64,000 nt of DNA from positions 1,798,001 through 1,862,000 of the forward strand of contig NZ_CP090177.1 in assembly GCF_042214795.1 (NCBI RefSeq), read 5' to 3'. Shown piece by piece: positions 8,404-16,586 of the stretch. Each line of letters begins with the position of its first letter. Position 1 is the stretch's first letter. Under the pieces are notes generated by a model. The model ran no database searches. It saw only the letters and a program-made list of their open reading frames with translations, and had not been told where the DNA came from. This DNA is from Arcobacter iocasae (GTDB lineage Bacteria > Campylobacterota > Campylobacteria > Campylobacterales > Arcobacteraceae). The position numbers were made by a program, and so were the translations under genes.

Positions 8404-9616
8404 AAGTTATATAGTCCTTTTTTTCATCGCAAAAGAATTTCCAATTTATTGGAATAACTTTTACTTTTTGATTTTCATTTAATTTTGATACATTTTTATC
8501 TAAAGCAATGAATGAATTACATTGGCATAAAATAGATACCATTCCTGGGCTTTTTTTATCAGAAGGAGTAAATTTCTCTCCATCAAAAAAACCTGGAAGT
8601 AAGGTAAGTCTTCCTTTTTTATTTAAAAGTGTTTGGTCAAGTTTTGCCATTATAAAGTTATGGTAAAAATCTTTAGAACCAATTATTTTTTGAATAATTA
8701 TTTGACCTAACATTTCAAAAACCATAGCTGAAGCTAAAGGATTACCTGGAAGATTTAATATAAAAGTATCTTTTATTTTTCCAAAAATTGTTGGTTTTCC
8801 TGGTTTTACATCTACTCCATCAAATAAAGTTTCTAATCCAACTTGGGTAAATGATTCCCTTGTAAAATCTGCTTCTCCAACTGAAACACCTCCTGAGGAT
8901 ATTATTAAATCTGCATCCAAAGAGTTAATTACATGCTCTTTTATTGATTCTATTGAATCTTTTGCTTGGCCTATAAAACTCACTTCACAACCCAATTCTT
9001 TAACTCTTGCTATAAAAGTTGGAGTATTAGAATTGTATATTTGGTACTCTTTAATTCCTTGGTAGTGAAGTTTTAACTCTTCACCCGAAGCAAAAACTAC
9101 AACTTTTGGTTTTTTATAAACTTTTACATGGGAAATACCTTGAGATGCAAGAAGAGTGATTTTTGAGAAATTTAATTCTTCGCCAGTTTTAATTAATAGT
9201 TCATCTTTTTGTATATCTTCACCAATAAATCTAATATGTTGCATTTTTCTAATATCAGAAGTAATTTTAATTTTATCTCCAATAGTTTGTGTATTTTCTT
9301 GTGGAACAACAGCTTCACAGTTTTGTGGAACTCTAGCCCCTGTCATGATTTTAATTGTTGTACCTGTTTCTAAAATATCTTGATTATTATCACCTGCAAA
9401 TATTTTATTTGTAAGAGTCAATTCTTTGTCTTTATCTTCAAAAAGTATTGCATATCCATCCATTGCAGAGTTATTAAACTTTGGCAAAGATACAGTTGCA
9501 TGTAAATTTTCGGCACTTATTCTTGATGTTGCATTTTCAATTGGAACTATTTCAAACTTGTTTATTTGAATAGAATTTACAATTATATTTAAAGCTTCTT
9601 CAATTGATACACTCAT
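8396..9616 (-). CDS. moeA: Molybdopterin molybdenumtransferase
   Basis: Inserts molybdate into adenylylated molybdopterin to finish the molybdenum cofactor. The 406-residue protein has the MoeA order: N-terminal domains I/II with NNSAMDGYAI (near 45) and an IMTGARVP block, the MoCF domain with SSGGVSVGEADFT, LPGNPLASAMVFEM, and the C-terminal beta domain. The ATG follows AAAGGATTTTAT. It is first in an operon with queC, D and E by 8-base overlap. Both pathways start from GTP, but no direct biochemical link is known to me, so the pairing is recorded rather than explained. Confidence 0.93.
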   Translation of the reverse strand: MSVSIEEALNIIVNSIQINKFEIVPIENATSRISAENLHATVSLPKFNNSAMDGYAILFEDKDKELTLTNKIFAGDNNQDILETGTTIKIMTGARVPQNCEAVVPQENTQTIGDKIKITSDIRKMQHIRFIGEDIQKDELLIKTGEELNFSKITLLASQGISHVKVYKKPKVVVFASGEELKLHYQGIKEYQIYNSNTPTFIARVKELGCEVSFIGQAKDSIESIKEHVINSLDADLIISSGGVSVGEADFTRESFTQVGLETLFDGVDVKPGKPTIFGKIKDTFILNLPGNPLASAMVFEMLGQIIIQKIIGSKDFYHNFIMAKLDQTLLNKKGRLTLLPGFFDGEKFTPSDKKSPGMVSILCQCNSFIALDKNVSKLNENQKVKVIPINWKFFCDEKKDYITYE

Positions 9617-9687
9617 ATAAAATCCTTTTACTTCAACCTATGCTTAAGTTTGATATAATAGCAAAATTTTTTAAAAGTGAGATAAAC

Positions 9688-10092
9688 ATGGATTTTAGTA
9701 GTTCAACAATTGACACACATGTATTTTTTGTATACCTTTTTATATCGGTTATGATAATTAATTTTTATAGTGTGTATAATATAAATAATTTTATAAAATT
9801 AGCAAAAAGACTTAAATTCTTTACCCCTTTGTATCATACTTTAAATGCAATTATTATTTATACAGGAACAATTGTTGCTTTTTATCAAAGAACATTTAGT
9901 TTTACTATATTTATAATGATAGCAGCTGCAATTGCTGTAATGGTATTAGAGATAAAAAGATTCAAAAAAATGAGAGTTATAAAAAGTGATGATACTCAAT
10001 TGCAAGAGGAATTTTTTAGATTTTCTAGGAAAATTTATCTTATTGAAATTGTTATAATTGTTTTAACATATATCATAAGTAAGATTTTTTAG
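9688..10092 (+). CDS. Conserved small integral membrane protein, function unknown
   Basis: A 134-residue protein with about four hydrophobic segments (residues 10-30, 47-64, 70-86 and a C-terminal one ending at 134), the third followed by a basic stretch rich in KRFKKM. I do not recognise the family. The frame could start upstream at 9604, but that would overlap the divergent moeA start, so I chose the ATG at 9688 (MDFSSSTIDTHVFF). The stop TAG shares its last base with the GTG start of rsmE, so the two are co-translated. A role in RNA modification cannot be inferred from that alone. Confidence 0.8.
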   Translation: MDFSSSTIDTHVFFVYLFISVMIINFYSVYNINNFIKLAKRLKFFTPLYHTLNAIIIYTGTIVAFYQRTFSFTIFIMIAAAIAVMVLEIKRFKKMRVIKSDDTQLQEEFFRFSRKIYLIEIVIIVLTYIISKIF

Positions 10093-10760
10093 TGCAATTT
10101 GTTTATTCATCTGAGGCATCACTTGAAACAATTAAGGTTGAAGGTGACATATATAAATATCTTTTTAAAGCAAGAAGAGAAAAAGTTGGTTCAACTGTTT
10201 TTTTTAGGAATTTAATAAATAATTTTGTTTATGAGTACGAAATATTTGATATTAGTAAAAAAGATGCAAATTTAAGACTTATAAAAAAAGAAGAAAAGAT
10301 AGTTGAGGCTAATAATAAACTTCATATTATTTGGGCTATTGTTGATCCAAAAACTATTGAAAAACAACTTCCTTATTTAAATGAAATAGGTGTTGATAAA
10401 ATTACTTTTTTTTATGCTGATTATTCACAGAAAAACTTTAAATTAAATATAGAAAAGTTTGAAAAAATATTGATAAACTCATCACAACAATGTGGAAGAA
10501 GTTCAATTATAAAATTAGAAATATTAACTTCTTTAGATGAGGTTTTAGCTTCTTACAAAGATAGTTTTGTTTTTAATTTTTCTAATAATCACATAGATGA
10601 TAAGAAAGATATAAAAAGTATAATTGTAGGATGTGAAGGTGGTTTTTCACCTAAAGAGTTAGAAAAATTCACAGAAGAAAAAACTGTTGGGATTAATTCT
10701 AATTTGATTTTAAGAAGTGAAACAGCAGTTACAACTATTGCTGCAAAATTAATAGTTTAA
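10092..10760 (+). CDS. rsmE: 16S rRNA (uracil(1498)-N3)-methyltransferase
   Basis: SPOUT-class methyltransferase that methylates U1498 of 16S rRNA using SAM. The C-terminal knot motifs are present: VGCEGGFSPKELE (about 176-188) and SNLILRSETAVTTIAA (about 203-218), preceded by the N-terminal PUA-like RNA-binding domain. The 222 residues are slightly shorter than the E. coli enzyme. The start is GTG, fused to the upstream stop as TAGTG. Confidence 0.93.
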   Translation: MQFVYSSEASLETIKVEGDIYKYLFKARREKVGSTVFFRNLINNFVYEYEIFDISKKDANLRLIKKEEKIVEANNKLHIIWAIVDPKTIEKQLPYLNEIGVDKITFFYADYSQKNFKLNIEKFEKILINSSQQCGRSSIIKLEILTSLDEVLASYKDSFVFNFSNNHIDDKKDIKSIIVGCEGGFSPKELEKFTEEKTVGINSNLILRSETAVTTIAAKLIV

Positions 10761-10762
10761 AA

Positions 10763-10794
10763 CTAACACTTAATTAACACTACTATCTTATAAT
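10763..10794 (+). promoter_or_regulatory. Putative activator-dependent promoter downstream of rsmE (box plus -10)
   Basis: An 18-bp box (CTAACACTTAATTAACAC, 10763-10780) holds two TAACA repeats 11 bases apart. After 8 bases comes TATAAT (10789-10794) followed by TAC. The same layout stands upstream of the oxidase operon at 14167-14198 (15 of 18 box bases identical, same 8-base gap). Here it points right, into a region with no gene on the plus strand. Binding by the neighbouring OmpR-type regulator is inferred. Confidence 0.5.
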
Positions 10795-10855
10795 TACAAT
10801 GTTCAAACAAAAAGAATAAGATAAACTCCTACTAACTTTTATCTATTCACGGAAA

Positions 10856-10887
10856 ACTAAAGCCTTTAAACACCAATTGGCTTTAGT
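10856..10887 (-). terminator. Hairpin overlapping the response regulator stop codon
   Basis: 9-bp inverted repeat ACTAAAGCC / GGCTTTAGT with a 14-base loop that contains the end of the response regulator gene. On the minus strand it is followed by TTTT, which fits a terminator for that gene. A rightward transcript would also meet it. Confidence 0.6.
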
Positions 10888-11537
10888 CTATATCCTCTAT
10901 TTTTTTGTGATTCAATAATATCAACTCCTAAAATTTTTCTCAAATGCCAAATATGGTATCGAATGACATCAGATTTTGAATTACTATTACTAGGATAAAC
11001 ATTTTTTTCCAAGGTTTCTTTGCTTACAAATTCTCCTCTTTTTTTAATTAAGTAATTTAATACTAGTAAAGCTTGAGATTCTATTTCTAATAGTTTTTTA
11101 TTTTGAAAAAGTTCTTTTGAAAAGATATTGTATGAAAGATTTTCACTGATAATTATATCTTGGTGATATGTTCGATATGATCTTTTGATTAGAGATTGTA
11201 TTCTTAGAATTAGTTCTTGATTATTTCCTGTTTTATTTAAAAAACCATCACATCCACTTTTAAATGACCTAATTATACTATTTGAAATAGAAGTTAGTAC
11301 TAATCTTAGAGTCTCATCTTCATATTCATTTAAAATTCTCATGATTTCATAACCATCAATTTGAGGGACATTTATATCAAGAATATATAAATCATATATA
11401 TTATCATATATTTTATTTAAAAATTTTTCACCATTTGAGCAAGTATCAATTATAAAATTTTCTTCTTCAAGTAGATCTTTTATAGTTTCTTGATAGAGTT
11501 TATCATCTTCCAAAAATAGTATTTTAGTGCCAATCAT
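10866..11537 (-). CDS. OmpR/PhoB-type response regulator (orphan)
   Basis: A 223-residue two-domain regulator. The receiver has the acidic pair Asp11/Asp12 and the phosphorylation site Asp54 (LYILDINVPQIDG). The C-terminal winged helix (about 130-220) ends in the usual YHIWHLRKIL and NRGYRL features. No histidine kinase is adjacent. It lies just downstream of the bd-type oxidase operon on the same strand, separated by a strong terminator, so it is probably transcribed separately. The shared box upstream of the oxidase operon and just past the 3' end of this gene makes the oxidase a plausible target, by inference only. Confidence 0.93.
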   Translation of the reverse strand: MIGTKILFLEDDKLYQETIKDLLEEENFIIDTCSNGEKFLNKIYDNIYDLYILDINVPQIDGYEIMRILNEYEDETLRLVLTSISNSIIRSFKSGCDGFLNKTGNNQELILRIQSLIKRSYRTYHQDIIISENLSYNIFSKELFQNKKLLEIESQALLVLNYLIKKRGEFVSKETLEKNVYPSNSNSKSDVIRYHIWHLRKILGVDIIESQKNRGYRLKPIGV

Positions 11538-11553
11538 AGTTTACTCCAATTAT

Positions 11554-11586
11554 AAAAAGTTAAAGAGAAAAACTCTTTAACTTTTT
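11554..11586 (-). terminator. Rho-independent terminator after the bd-type oxidase operon
   Basis: Perfect 14-bp inverted repeat AAAAAGTTAAAGAG / CTCTTTAACTTTTT with a 5-base A loop, just past the stop of the second oxidase subunit. The arm itself supplies the U-tract. It separates the operon from the regulator gene. Confidence 0.85.
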
Positions 11587-11598
11587 AGTTTTTAAATA

Positions 11599-12792
11599 TT
11601 AGAGTATATTCATAAAGAGTATGGTCATACCCCAACCAAAATAAACAACCATCCATAAAACCATTATAGAAAGAGTATAATTACCTAATTTTGTAACAGC
11701 TTTGTCTTTTGTTCCATCAAAGATACCTTGAGTTTTACCAACTTTCCAAGCAAGTGTTAAAAGGTAAGCAACTCCAACTCCTCCTAAAACTAAGAAAGTA
11801 AGTAAGAACATTACAATTGTAGGAATCTCTAAATTCACAGGATATTCATAAATGCTATATCCTAGTTTTGCCATAATATCAAATCTAATAAGCTCTCTCA
11901 TAGCTGAGATTAGTAAGGCAACAACAACTAATACGATAGTTGTAATATAACTATTACTATTTTTAATAATCATAAATAATAAAATAACAACACCTATTAC
12001 AATAGCAATAGATAATGGATGGAATAAATATCCAACTTGTAACATCCAAGCTACAAATGCTAGTGCACTTATAATTAAACCTACTATTCCAAGTTTTGTT
12101 CCAAGGCTTGCTGTGTATTCCACAAATATTTTACTAAAGTCTTCTCTTGTACTTAAAAATCTACTATAGTTTTGTAAAAATAATCCAACAACTGGAATTG
12201 ATAAACTTAACATAAAAATCAATCTTACTATGTCTACATTAAATGTCCAACCACTATTGTCAACTATTCCATTTGGTGCATACATATTCATCCAATCATT
12301 TGGCATAAGAGATGTTACTGCAAAGTTATGCATTAAAACTCCTGCAAATATCAAAATAAGAAATGAAATTATTCCTATTAGTTTACCACCACCATTAGTT
12401 TTTTTGTTAGCAAAAAAGTACCAATAATAAAGTATATAACCAAGAACTAAAGTATAAATAAATATAAATATCCACATTCCAGAAAGTGTATTTGTTACAT
12501 ACCAATTTGGATCATAAATAACTTGTGTAAATAGTAAAGGTGCAACCCCTAAAACAATAAGTATTGAAATACTTATTTTCCCTGTTTGAATTAAATGTGG
12601 TGTTAATATTTTCCAATTCGAGTCACTTTTTTGTTTAAAGGTTCCATATAATGATAGTCCCATTGAACCAAGTGCTAGAAAAACAAAAGCTGCATGTAAT
12701 GCCCATGTTAAAACATAAAGTGCTTGAAATACTACAGGATAAAAAGGCACTCCTGCTGGATCTCTTAGAGCTAATAATACTGATGCGTCCAT
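11599..12792 (-). CDS. Cytochrome bd-superfamily oxidase, small subunit (CydA'-like)
   Basis: A 397-residue inner-membrane protein with about nine hydrophobic segments. It starts 10 bases after the large-subunit gene and surely forms a complex with it. It does not read as a standard CydB. Instead it repeats features of the large subunit: a His-containing first helix (LHAAFVFLALGSMG), a helix-loop with NTLSGMWIFIFIY, and a PNDW-MN region before another helix pair. This suggests the two subunits are homologous, as reported for some variant bd-type oxidases. The name is by family resemblance; electron donor and heme content are not known. Confidence 0.72.
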   Translation of the reverse strand: MDASVLLALRDPAGVPFYPVVFQALYVLTWALHAAFVFLALGSMGLSLYGTFKQKSDSNWKILTPHLIQTGKISISILIVLGVAPLLFTQVIYDPNWYVTNTLSGMWIFIFIYTLVLGYILYYWYFFANKKTNGGGKLIGIISFLILIFAGVLMHNFAVTSLMPNDWMNMYAPNGIVDNSGWTFNVDIVRLIFMLSLSIPVVGLFLQNYSRFLSTREDFSKIFVEYTASLGTKLGIVGLIISALAFVAWMLQVGYLFHPLSIAIVIGVVILLFMIIKNSNSYITTIVLVVVALLISAMRELIRFDIMAKLGYSIYEYPVNLEIPTIVMFLLTFLVLGGVGVAYLLTLAWKVGKTQGIFDGTKDKAVTKLGNYTLSIMVLWMVVYFGWGMTILFMNIL

Positions 12793-12801
12793 AATTCCTC
12801 C

Positions 12802-14139
12802 TTAATATTTCATTGATGCAAGATACTGGGCAATTGCATCAGTTTCGTTTTCTGGTAATTTTAATGTTGGCATGTATGGCATACCTCCTGCTCCTATTGC
12901 ATATAAAATAGACTTGATTGCTTCTTTATCCATACCTGCGAGTCTATCTTTAAGTGGTCTATATTTACCAGTTTTTTCTAAAGAGTGACAATTAGAACAT
13001 GCCATTCTTGCTAAAAGTTTTCCAGCCTCATGTTTATTTTCTTCTGTTATAACTTTTAAATTTTCTGGAATAAATGGATTTACTTGTAATAGTCCTTTTT
13101 GGGCTATGATAGGTAATTCACTTTTGATTCCTTTTCCCGGTACATCTCGACTAATAATCTGATTTGAATAAATATATTGACCAGCAACATAAGGTTTTCT
13201 CATTGATTCTCTTAGTTTTTCACCTGGCCAGATTCCTCCAATTAGAATTACAAAAATCATAATCCCAGCTAATGGTGTACTTATAAATTGAGGTTTTAAA
13301 ATTGCAATTAAAAAATAAATTGAAAAAACAACTGTGAGAATAATTCTACTTTGAATAACGCTAGCTTTTGTAATATTAAATACAGCATGGGCATTATCAG
13401 GCAATGTTCCCATATACCACATAAAGAAGAATAAAACTAAAAATCCACCAAGCATACTTATATAACCCATCTTTCTAGTTAGTTCACGAGAGAGTTCAAT
13501 ATTTTCTTTTTTCATAGCACTTGAAATTACTAAACCAATTACACCTGAAAGCATAATCATAAATCCAAGTCTTAAAAACATATGGGGAAAGGTATTAGTT
13601 CCAAAGAATGCATCACTAGCACTTCCTGTTGTATAATAAGCTTGTGTTCCTGGCCACATCATAAAACTAATTATCCCAATAATTAATGCTAAAGTTCCAA
13701 CTGAAGCCATTGCAAAAGAGAAAGTTAATTTTAAATGGGTTTTTTTATCAATCTTATCAATAAAGTAAACAAGAACAAAGACTCCAATTACTTCAAAGAC
13801 AAAAAATACCCATTCAGTTGCCCAAACCCATACAAAGTTATGTATAAGTGCACTTATACCTCTGGGACTTGCAGCGGTTGCTGTATACCAAATACCTGGA
13901 CCTGTAATTGAACCAATTACATATGAGAAAATCAACAAAAACATACCGTATTTTTTCATATACGGATATAAATCAGTTCTGTCTTCTTTATATGCTTTGT
14001 ATGATAAATATGCAAATAGCATTGCTGCACCAACGGAAGTATGTGATGCTAAGATGTGTATAGTTCCTGTCATACCCATCATCCAAGCAGTTCCGTATTC
14101 TGGAAAATAAAACAACGGAAATTGTCCTATAATATCCAT
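12802..14139 (-). CDS. Cytochrome bd-superfamily oxidase, large subunit with C-terminal cytochrome c domain
   Basis: A 445-residue membrane protein. Residues 1-330 hold about nine transmembrane helices with CydA-like histidines (TIHILASHTSVGAAM near 26-40) and the helix-loop GPGIWYT...ATEWVFF. The C-terminal ~75 residues form a cytochrome c domain with CSNCH at 381-385 and a Met ligand candidate in GGMPYMP. The GRQPW signature and long quinol-binding Q-loop of ordinary CydA are absent. Genes of this kind are often labelled cytochrome bd or CIO subunit I. The missing quinol features and the heme c suggest electrons may enter through c-type cytochromes, which is inference. A strong AAGGAGG precedes the ATG. 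Confidence 0.75.
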   Translation of the reverse strand: MDIIGQFPLFYFPEYGTAWMMGMTGTIHILASHTSVGAAMLFAYLSYKAYKEDRTDLYPYMKKYGMFLLIFSYVIGSITGPGIWYTATAASPRGISALIHNFVWVWATEWVFFVFEVIGVFVLVYFIDKIDKKTHLKLTFSFAMASVGTLALIIGIISFMMWPGTQAYYTTGSASDAFFGTNTFPHMFLRLGFMIMLSGVIGLVISSAMKKENIELSRELTRKMGYISMLGGFLVLFFFMWYMGTLPDNAHAVFNITKASVIQSRIILTVVFSIYFLIAILKPQFISTPLAGIMIFVILIGGIWPGEKLRESMRKPYVAGQYIYSNQIISRDVPGKGIKSELPIIAQKGLLQVNPFIPENLKVITEENKHEAGKLLARMACSNCHSLEKTGKYRPLKDRLAGMDKEAIKSILYAIGAGGMPYMPTLKLPENETDAIAQYLASMKY

Positions 14140-14166
14140 GTAGCCTCCTTATTTTAATTAGAGGTA

Positions 14167-14198
14167 ATTTTACTCTTGATGTGTTAAGTTAATGTTAG
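14167..14198 (-). promoter_or_regulatory. Putative regulated promoter of the bd-type oxidase operon
   Basis: Read on the minus strand: CTAACATTAACTTAACAC (14198-14181), 8 bases, then TAAAAT (14172-14167) followed by TAC. This matches the box, gap and -10 found at 10763-10794. Further CTAACT-like repeats lie just upstream of the box. It ends about 28 bases before the ATG of the large subunit. Confidence 0.55.
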
Positions 14199-14247
14199 TT
14201 TTTAAAAAGTTAGTAGTGTTTAATATTAAGAAAATTTTTATATAAAA

Positions 14248-14276
14248 AAAGGGGACTAATTAAATTAGTCCCCTTT
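14248..14276 (-). terminator. Rho-independent terminator of petABC
   Basis: Perfect 13-bp inverted repeat AAAGGGGACTAAT / ATTAGTCCCCTTT with a 3-base loop, 23 bases past the petC stop. On the minus strand it is followed by a run of T. It insulates petABC from the oxidase operon. Confidence 0.9.
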
Positions 14277-14298
14277 GAAGTTAAATGAAAAGATATGC

Positions 14299-15327
14299 TT
14301 AGTGCATCTCTCTCCATTGTTTAGATTTCCATAACCAAGCGAAAATCGCGAAAATTACTAAGTAAATTAAAAACTTAGGTCCTAATTCTTCTCTTTGCGC
14401 TTTTTTAGAATCACCAACTTCTTCTAAATAACCAACAACTTGTTTTTCAGATTCTAGCGTTAAACCAACTCTTGGCATTGCTGTACCTTCTAAATGTTTT
14501 TGAGGGTCATTTACAAATTCGTGAATATATTTAGGTCCTCTTGATTTAATATATTGAGATAAATCAGGTGGTATTTTCCCCATATAAGCTTTTATGTTTT
14601 CACTAGGTGTATATGCTTGCATAGTTCCACCTTGCATATCTCCATATTTAATAGAGTGACATCTTTGACAAGCATTGTTAAATACTTCTTTATCTGTCAT
14701 AGTTTTTGGTGCAATTGATTGTAAATATGCAACAATATCAGCTATTTCTTGTGGTTGCATCCAATCAAAACCTGGCATTGGATGTACTCTTCCATCAACA
14801 AATTTATGAGTAACTTTAGAAGCTCTTGCAGGATTCATAACAAAACCAGCAAGGTATTCTTTAGTATATAATTTTCCTGCAGTTCCTAAATCAGGTGGTA
14901 CTACACCATAAGCAGCTGCTGAACTTGCGTTATCCATAACTTTTGGAAAACCTTTTGACTCAATAGAGTGACAAGCTGTACAGTTACTAGTAACTAATAC
15001 TTCACCATTTGCAACATTACCTTTATCTGCAATTGCTTCTTTAGTTGTTGCCCAAAAAGCATTAGTATCTTTTTCAAAGTTTTCAGCATTTGTTAAATCA
15101 GTAGTTGCACTTTTAATTGCTTTTTTATCATCTGCTTTTTTTGCTTTTTCTAATTCTACTTTTGCTTTTTCTACATTTTCAGCAGATGTCATTTTATCAG
15201 CTTGTGCAAAATCATAATTTGGCACATCTACATGTGGGTGCATTTGAGAGTGAGCAAAAGGTTCAACTCCCCAGTAAGTTATTAGTGTTAAAACTACAAC
15301 TACTGCTAATATTTTTAATTCTCTCAT
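14299..15327 (-). CDS. petC: Cytochrome bc1 complex diheme cytochrome c subunit
   Basis: The electron-output subunit of the bc1 complex, here a diheme c4-like cytochrome as is usual in Campylobacterota. Two heme sites are seen: CTACH (116-120) and CQRCH (220-224). An N-terminal helix (about 5-20) and a C-terminal helix (about 318-333) anchor it in the membrane with the hemes in the periplasm. Residues 45-90 are a Lys/Ala/Glu-rich stretch with coiled-coil character before the first heme, which I would not expect in the core fold. The ATG overlaps the petB stop as ATGA. Confidence 0.93.
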   Translation of the reverse strand: MRELKILAVVVVLTLITYWGVEPFAHSQMHPHVDVPNYDFAQADKMTSAENVEKAKVELEKAKKADDKKAIKSATTDLTNAENFEKDTNAFWATTKEAIADKGNVANGEVLVTSNCTACHSIESKGFPKVMDNASSAAAYGVVPPDLGTAGKLYTKEYLAGFVMNPARASKVTHKFVDGRVHPMPGFDWMQPQEIADIVAYLQSIAPKTMTDKEVFNNACQRCHSIKYGDMQGGTMQAYTPSENIKAYMGKIPPDLSQYIKSRGPKYIHEFVNDPQKHLEGTAMPRVGLTLESEKQVVGYLEEVGDSKKAQREELGPKFLIYLVIFAIFAWLWKSKQWREMH

Positions 15328-16574
15328 ACATCACCCCTTTTCTTAGCATCTGATTTAGAAACAATTGGTAATACTAAGAATATTAAAATAAATGAAATTG
15401 CTGCTGCAAATCCAATATATGCATTAGTACCTGTTGGAGGTAATTTACCAAAAACAGTTAATACAATTAAATCAGCCATTAAAATCCAGAACCAAATAAA
15501 GAATTTAGGTCTTTTATGTGCTGGTAAGATTTTTGGATCTCTATCCAAAAATGGTAACAATAAGAAAATAACATTTGCAAATCCAAATGCCATTAATCCA
15601 ATATCAAATGCTTTTAAAGGACCAACATCAAAGAAGAAACCTCTTAATACTTCATATGACCATAAGAAATACCACTCAGGATAAATGTGAGTTGGAGTAA
15701 CCATATTATCAGCAGGATCAAAGTTAACTGGATCCATTGCAAAGTCATAATGGAAGAACACTAAGTAAAAGTAGAATATTAAGAAAATTCCCATAACTGC
15801 TAAATCTTTAGAGATAAATACAGGCCAGAAAGGAATTACTTTTGACTCTTTTTTATTTCCAGAAAGGTATTTTTCAGCTTCTGCATCAAAATCTAACTCT
15901 TCTGAATCTTGATTATTAACATGAGGAACTCTTAAAGTATAGAAGTGTAATGCAATTATTCCCATAATAACAACAGGTAATAAGAATACATGTAGCATAA
16001 AGAATCTAGTTAATGTAGCATCAGCAACATTAAAGTCACCTCTAATCCATACAACAAGGGCATCACCAATAAAAGGAATACCACCAAATAAGTTGGTAAT
16101 AACCATTGCAGCCCAATAAGACATTTGTCCCCAAGGTAACATATATCCAGAGAACCCAGCAGCACTGAATGTCATAAATAATAACATACCAGAAATCCAA
16201 ATCATTTCTCTTCCTTGTTTATAAGAACCATAATAAATTCCTGTAAACATATGAATATAAATAATTAAGAATACAACTGATGCAGCAACTGCATGCATAT
16301 GTCTAAATAGCCAACCAAATTTAACTTCTTGCATAATTGTATAATTTACAGAATCAAAAGCTAAATGAATATCTGGTTTGTAGTACATCATCAAGAAAAT
16401 TCCTGAGATAATTAAAATACCAAATGTTGTAGCTAAAAGAACACCCATAGCCCATAGAAAGTTTATATCTTTTGGAATCCAATATTCAGTCATCATAACT
16501 TTATTGAACGCTGTAAGATTTAATCTTTGATCTAACCACTCACCAACTGAGTTTGCTTTTTCAAATTTTGCCAT
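15324..16574 (-). CDS. petB: Cytochrome bc1 complex cytochrome b subunit
   Basis: Membrane subunit that oxidises menaquinol and carries hemes bL and bH. It is a single 416-residue cytochrome b with about eight helices. The paired histidines are seen in FRHMHAVAAS...IYIH and LHVFLLP...ALHFY. The Qo-site PEWY motif is present in THIYPEWYFLWSYE. It lies between the Rieske gene (12-base gap) and petC (4-base overlap). Confidence 0.96.
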   Translation of the reverse strand: MAKFEKANSVGEWLDQRLNLTAFNKVMMTEYWIPKDINFLWAMGVLLATTFGILIISGIFLMMYYKPDIHLAFDSVNYTIMQEVKFGWLFRHMHAVAASVVFLIIYIHMFTGIYYGSYKQGREMIWISGMLLFMTFSAAGFSGYMLPWGQMSYWAAMVITNLFGGIPFIGDALVVWIRGDFNVADATLTRFFMLHVFLLPVVIMGIIALHFYTLRVPHVNNQDSEELDFDAEAEKYLSGNKKESKVIPFWPVFISKDLAVMGIFLIFYFYLVFFHYDFAMDPVNFDPADNMVTPTHIYPEWYFLWSYEVLRGFFFDVGPLKAFDIGLMAFGFANVIFLLLPFLDRDPKILPAHKRPKFFIWFWILMADLIVLTVFGKLPPTGTNAYIGFAAAISFILIFLVLPIVSKSDAKKRGDV

Positions 16575-16586
16575 TTTAGTTCCTTC

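Noticed and set aside
9604..9687. Upstream start of the small membrane protein before rsmE
   Set aside because: It would overlap the divergent moeA start and leave no room for promoters; the later ATG gives a clean membrane protein.
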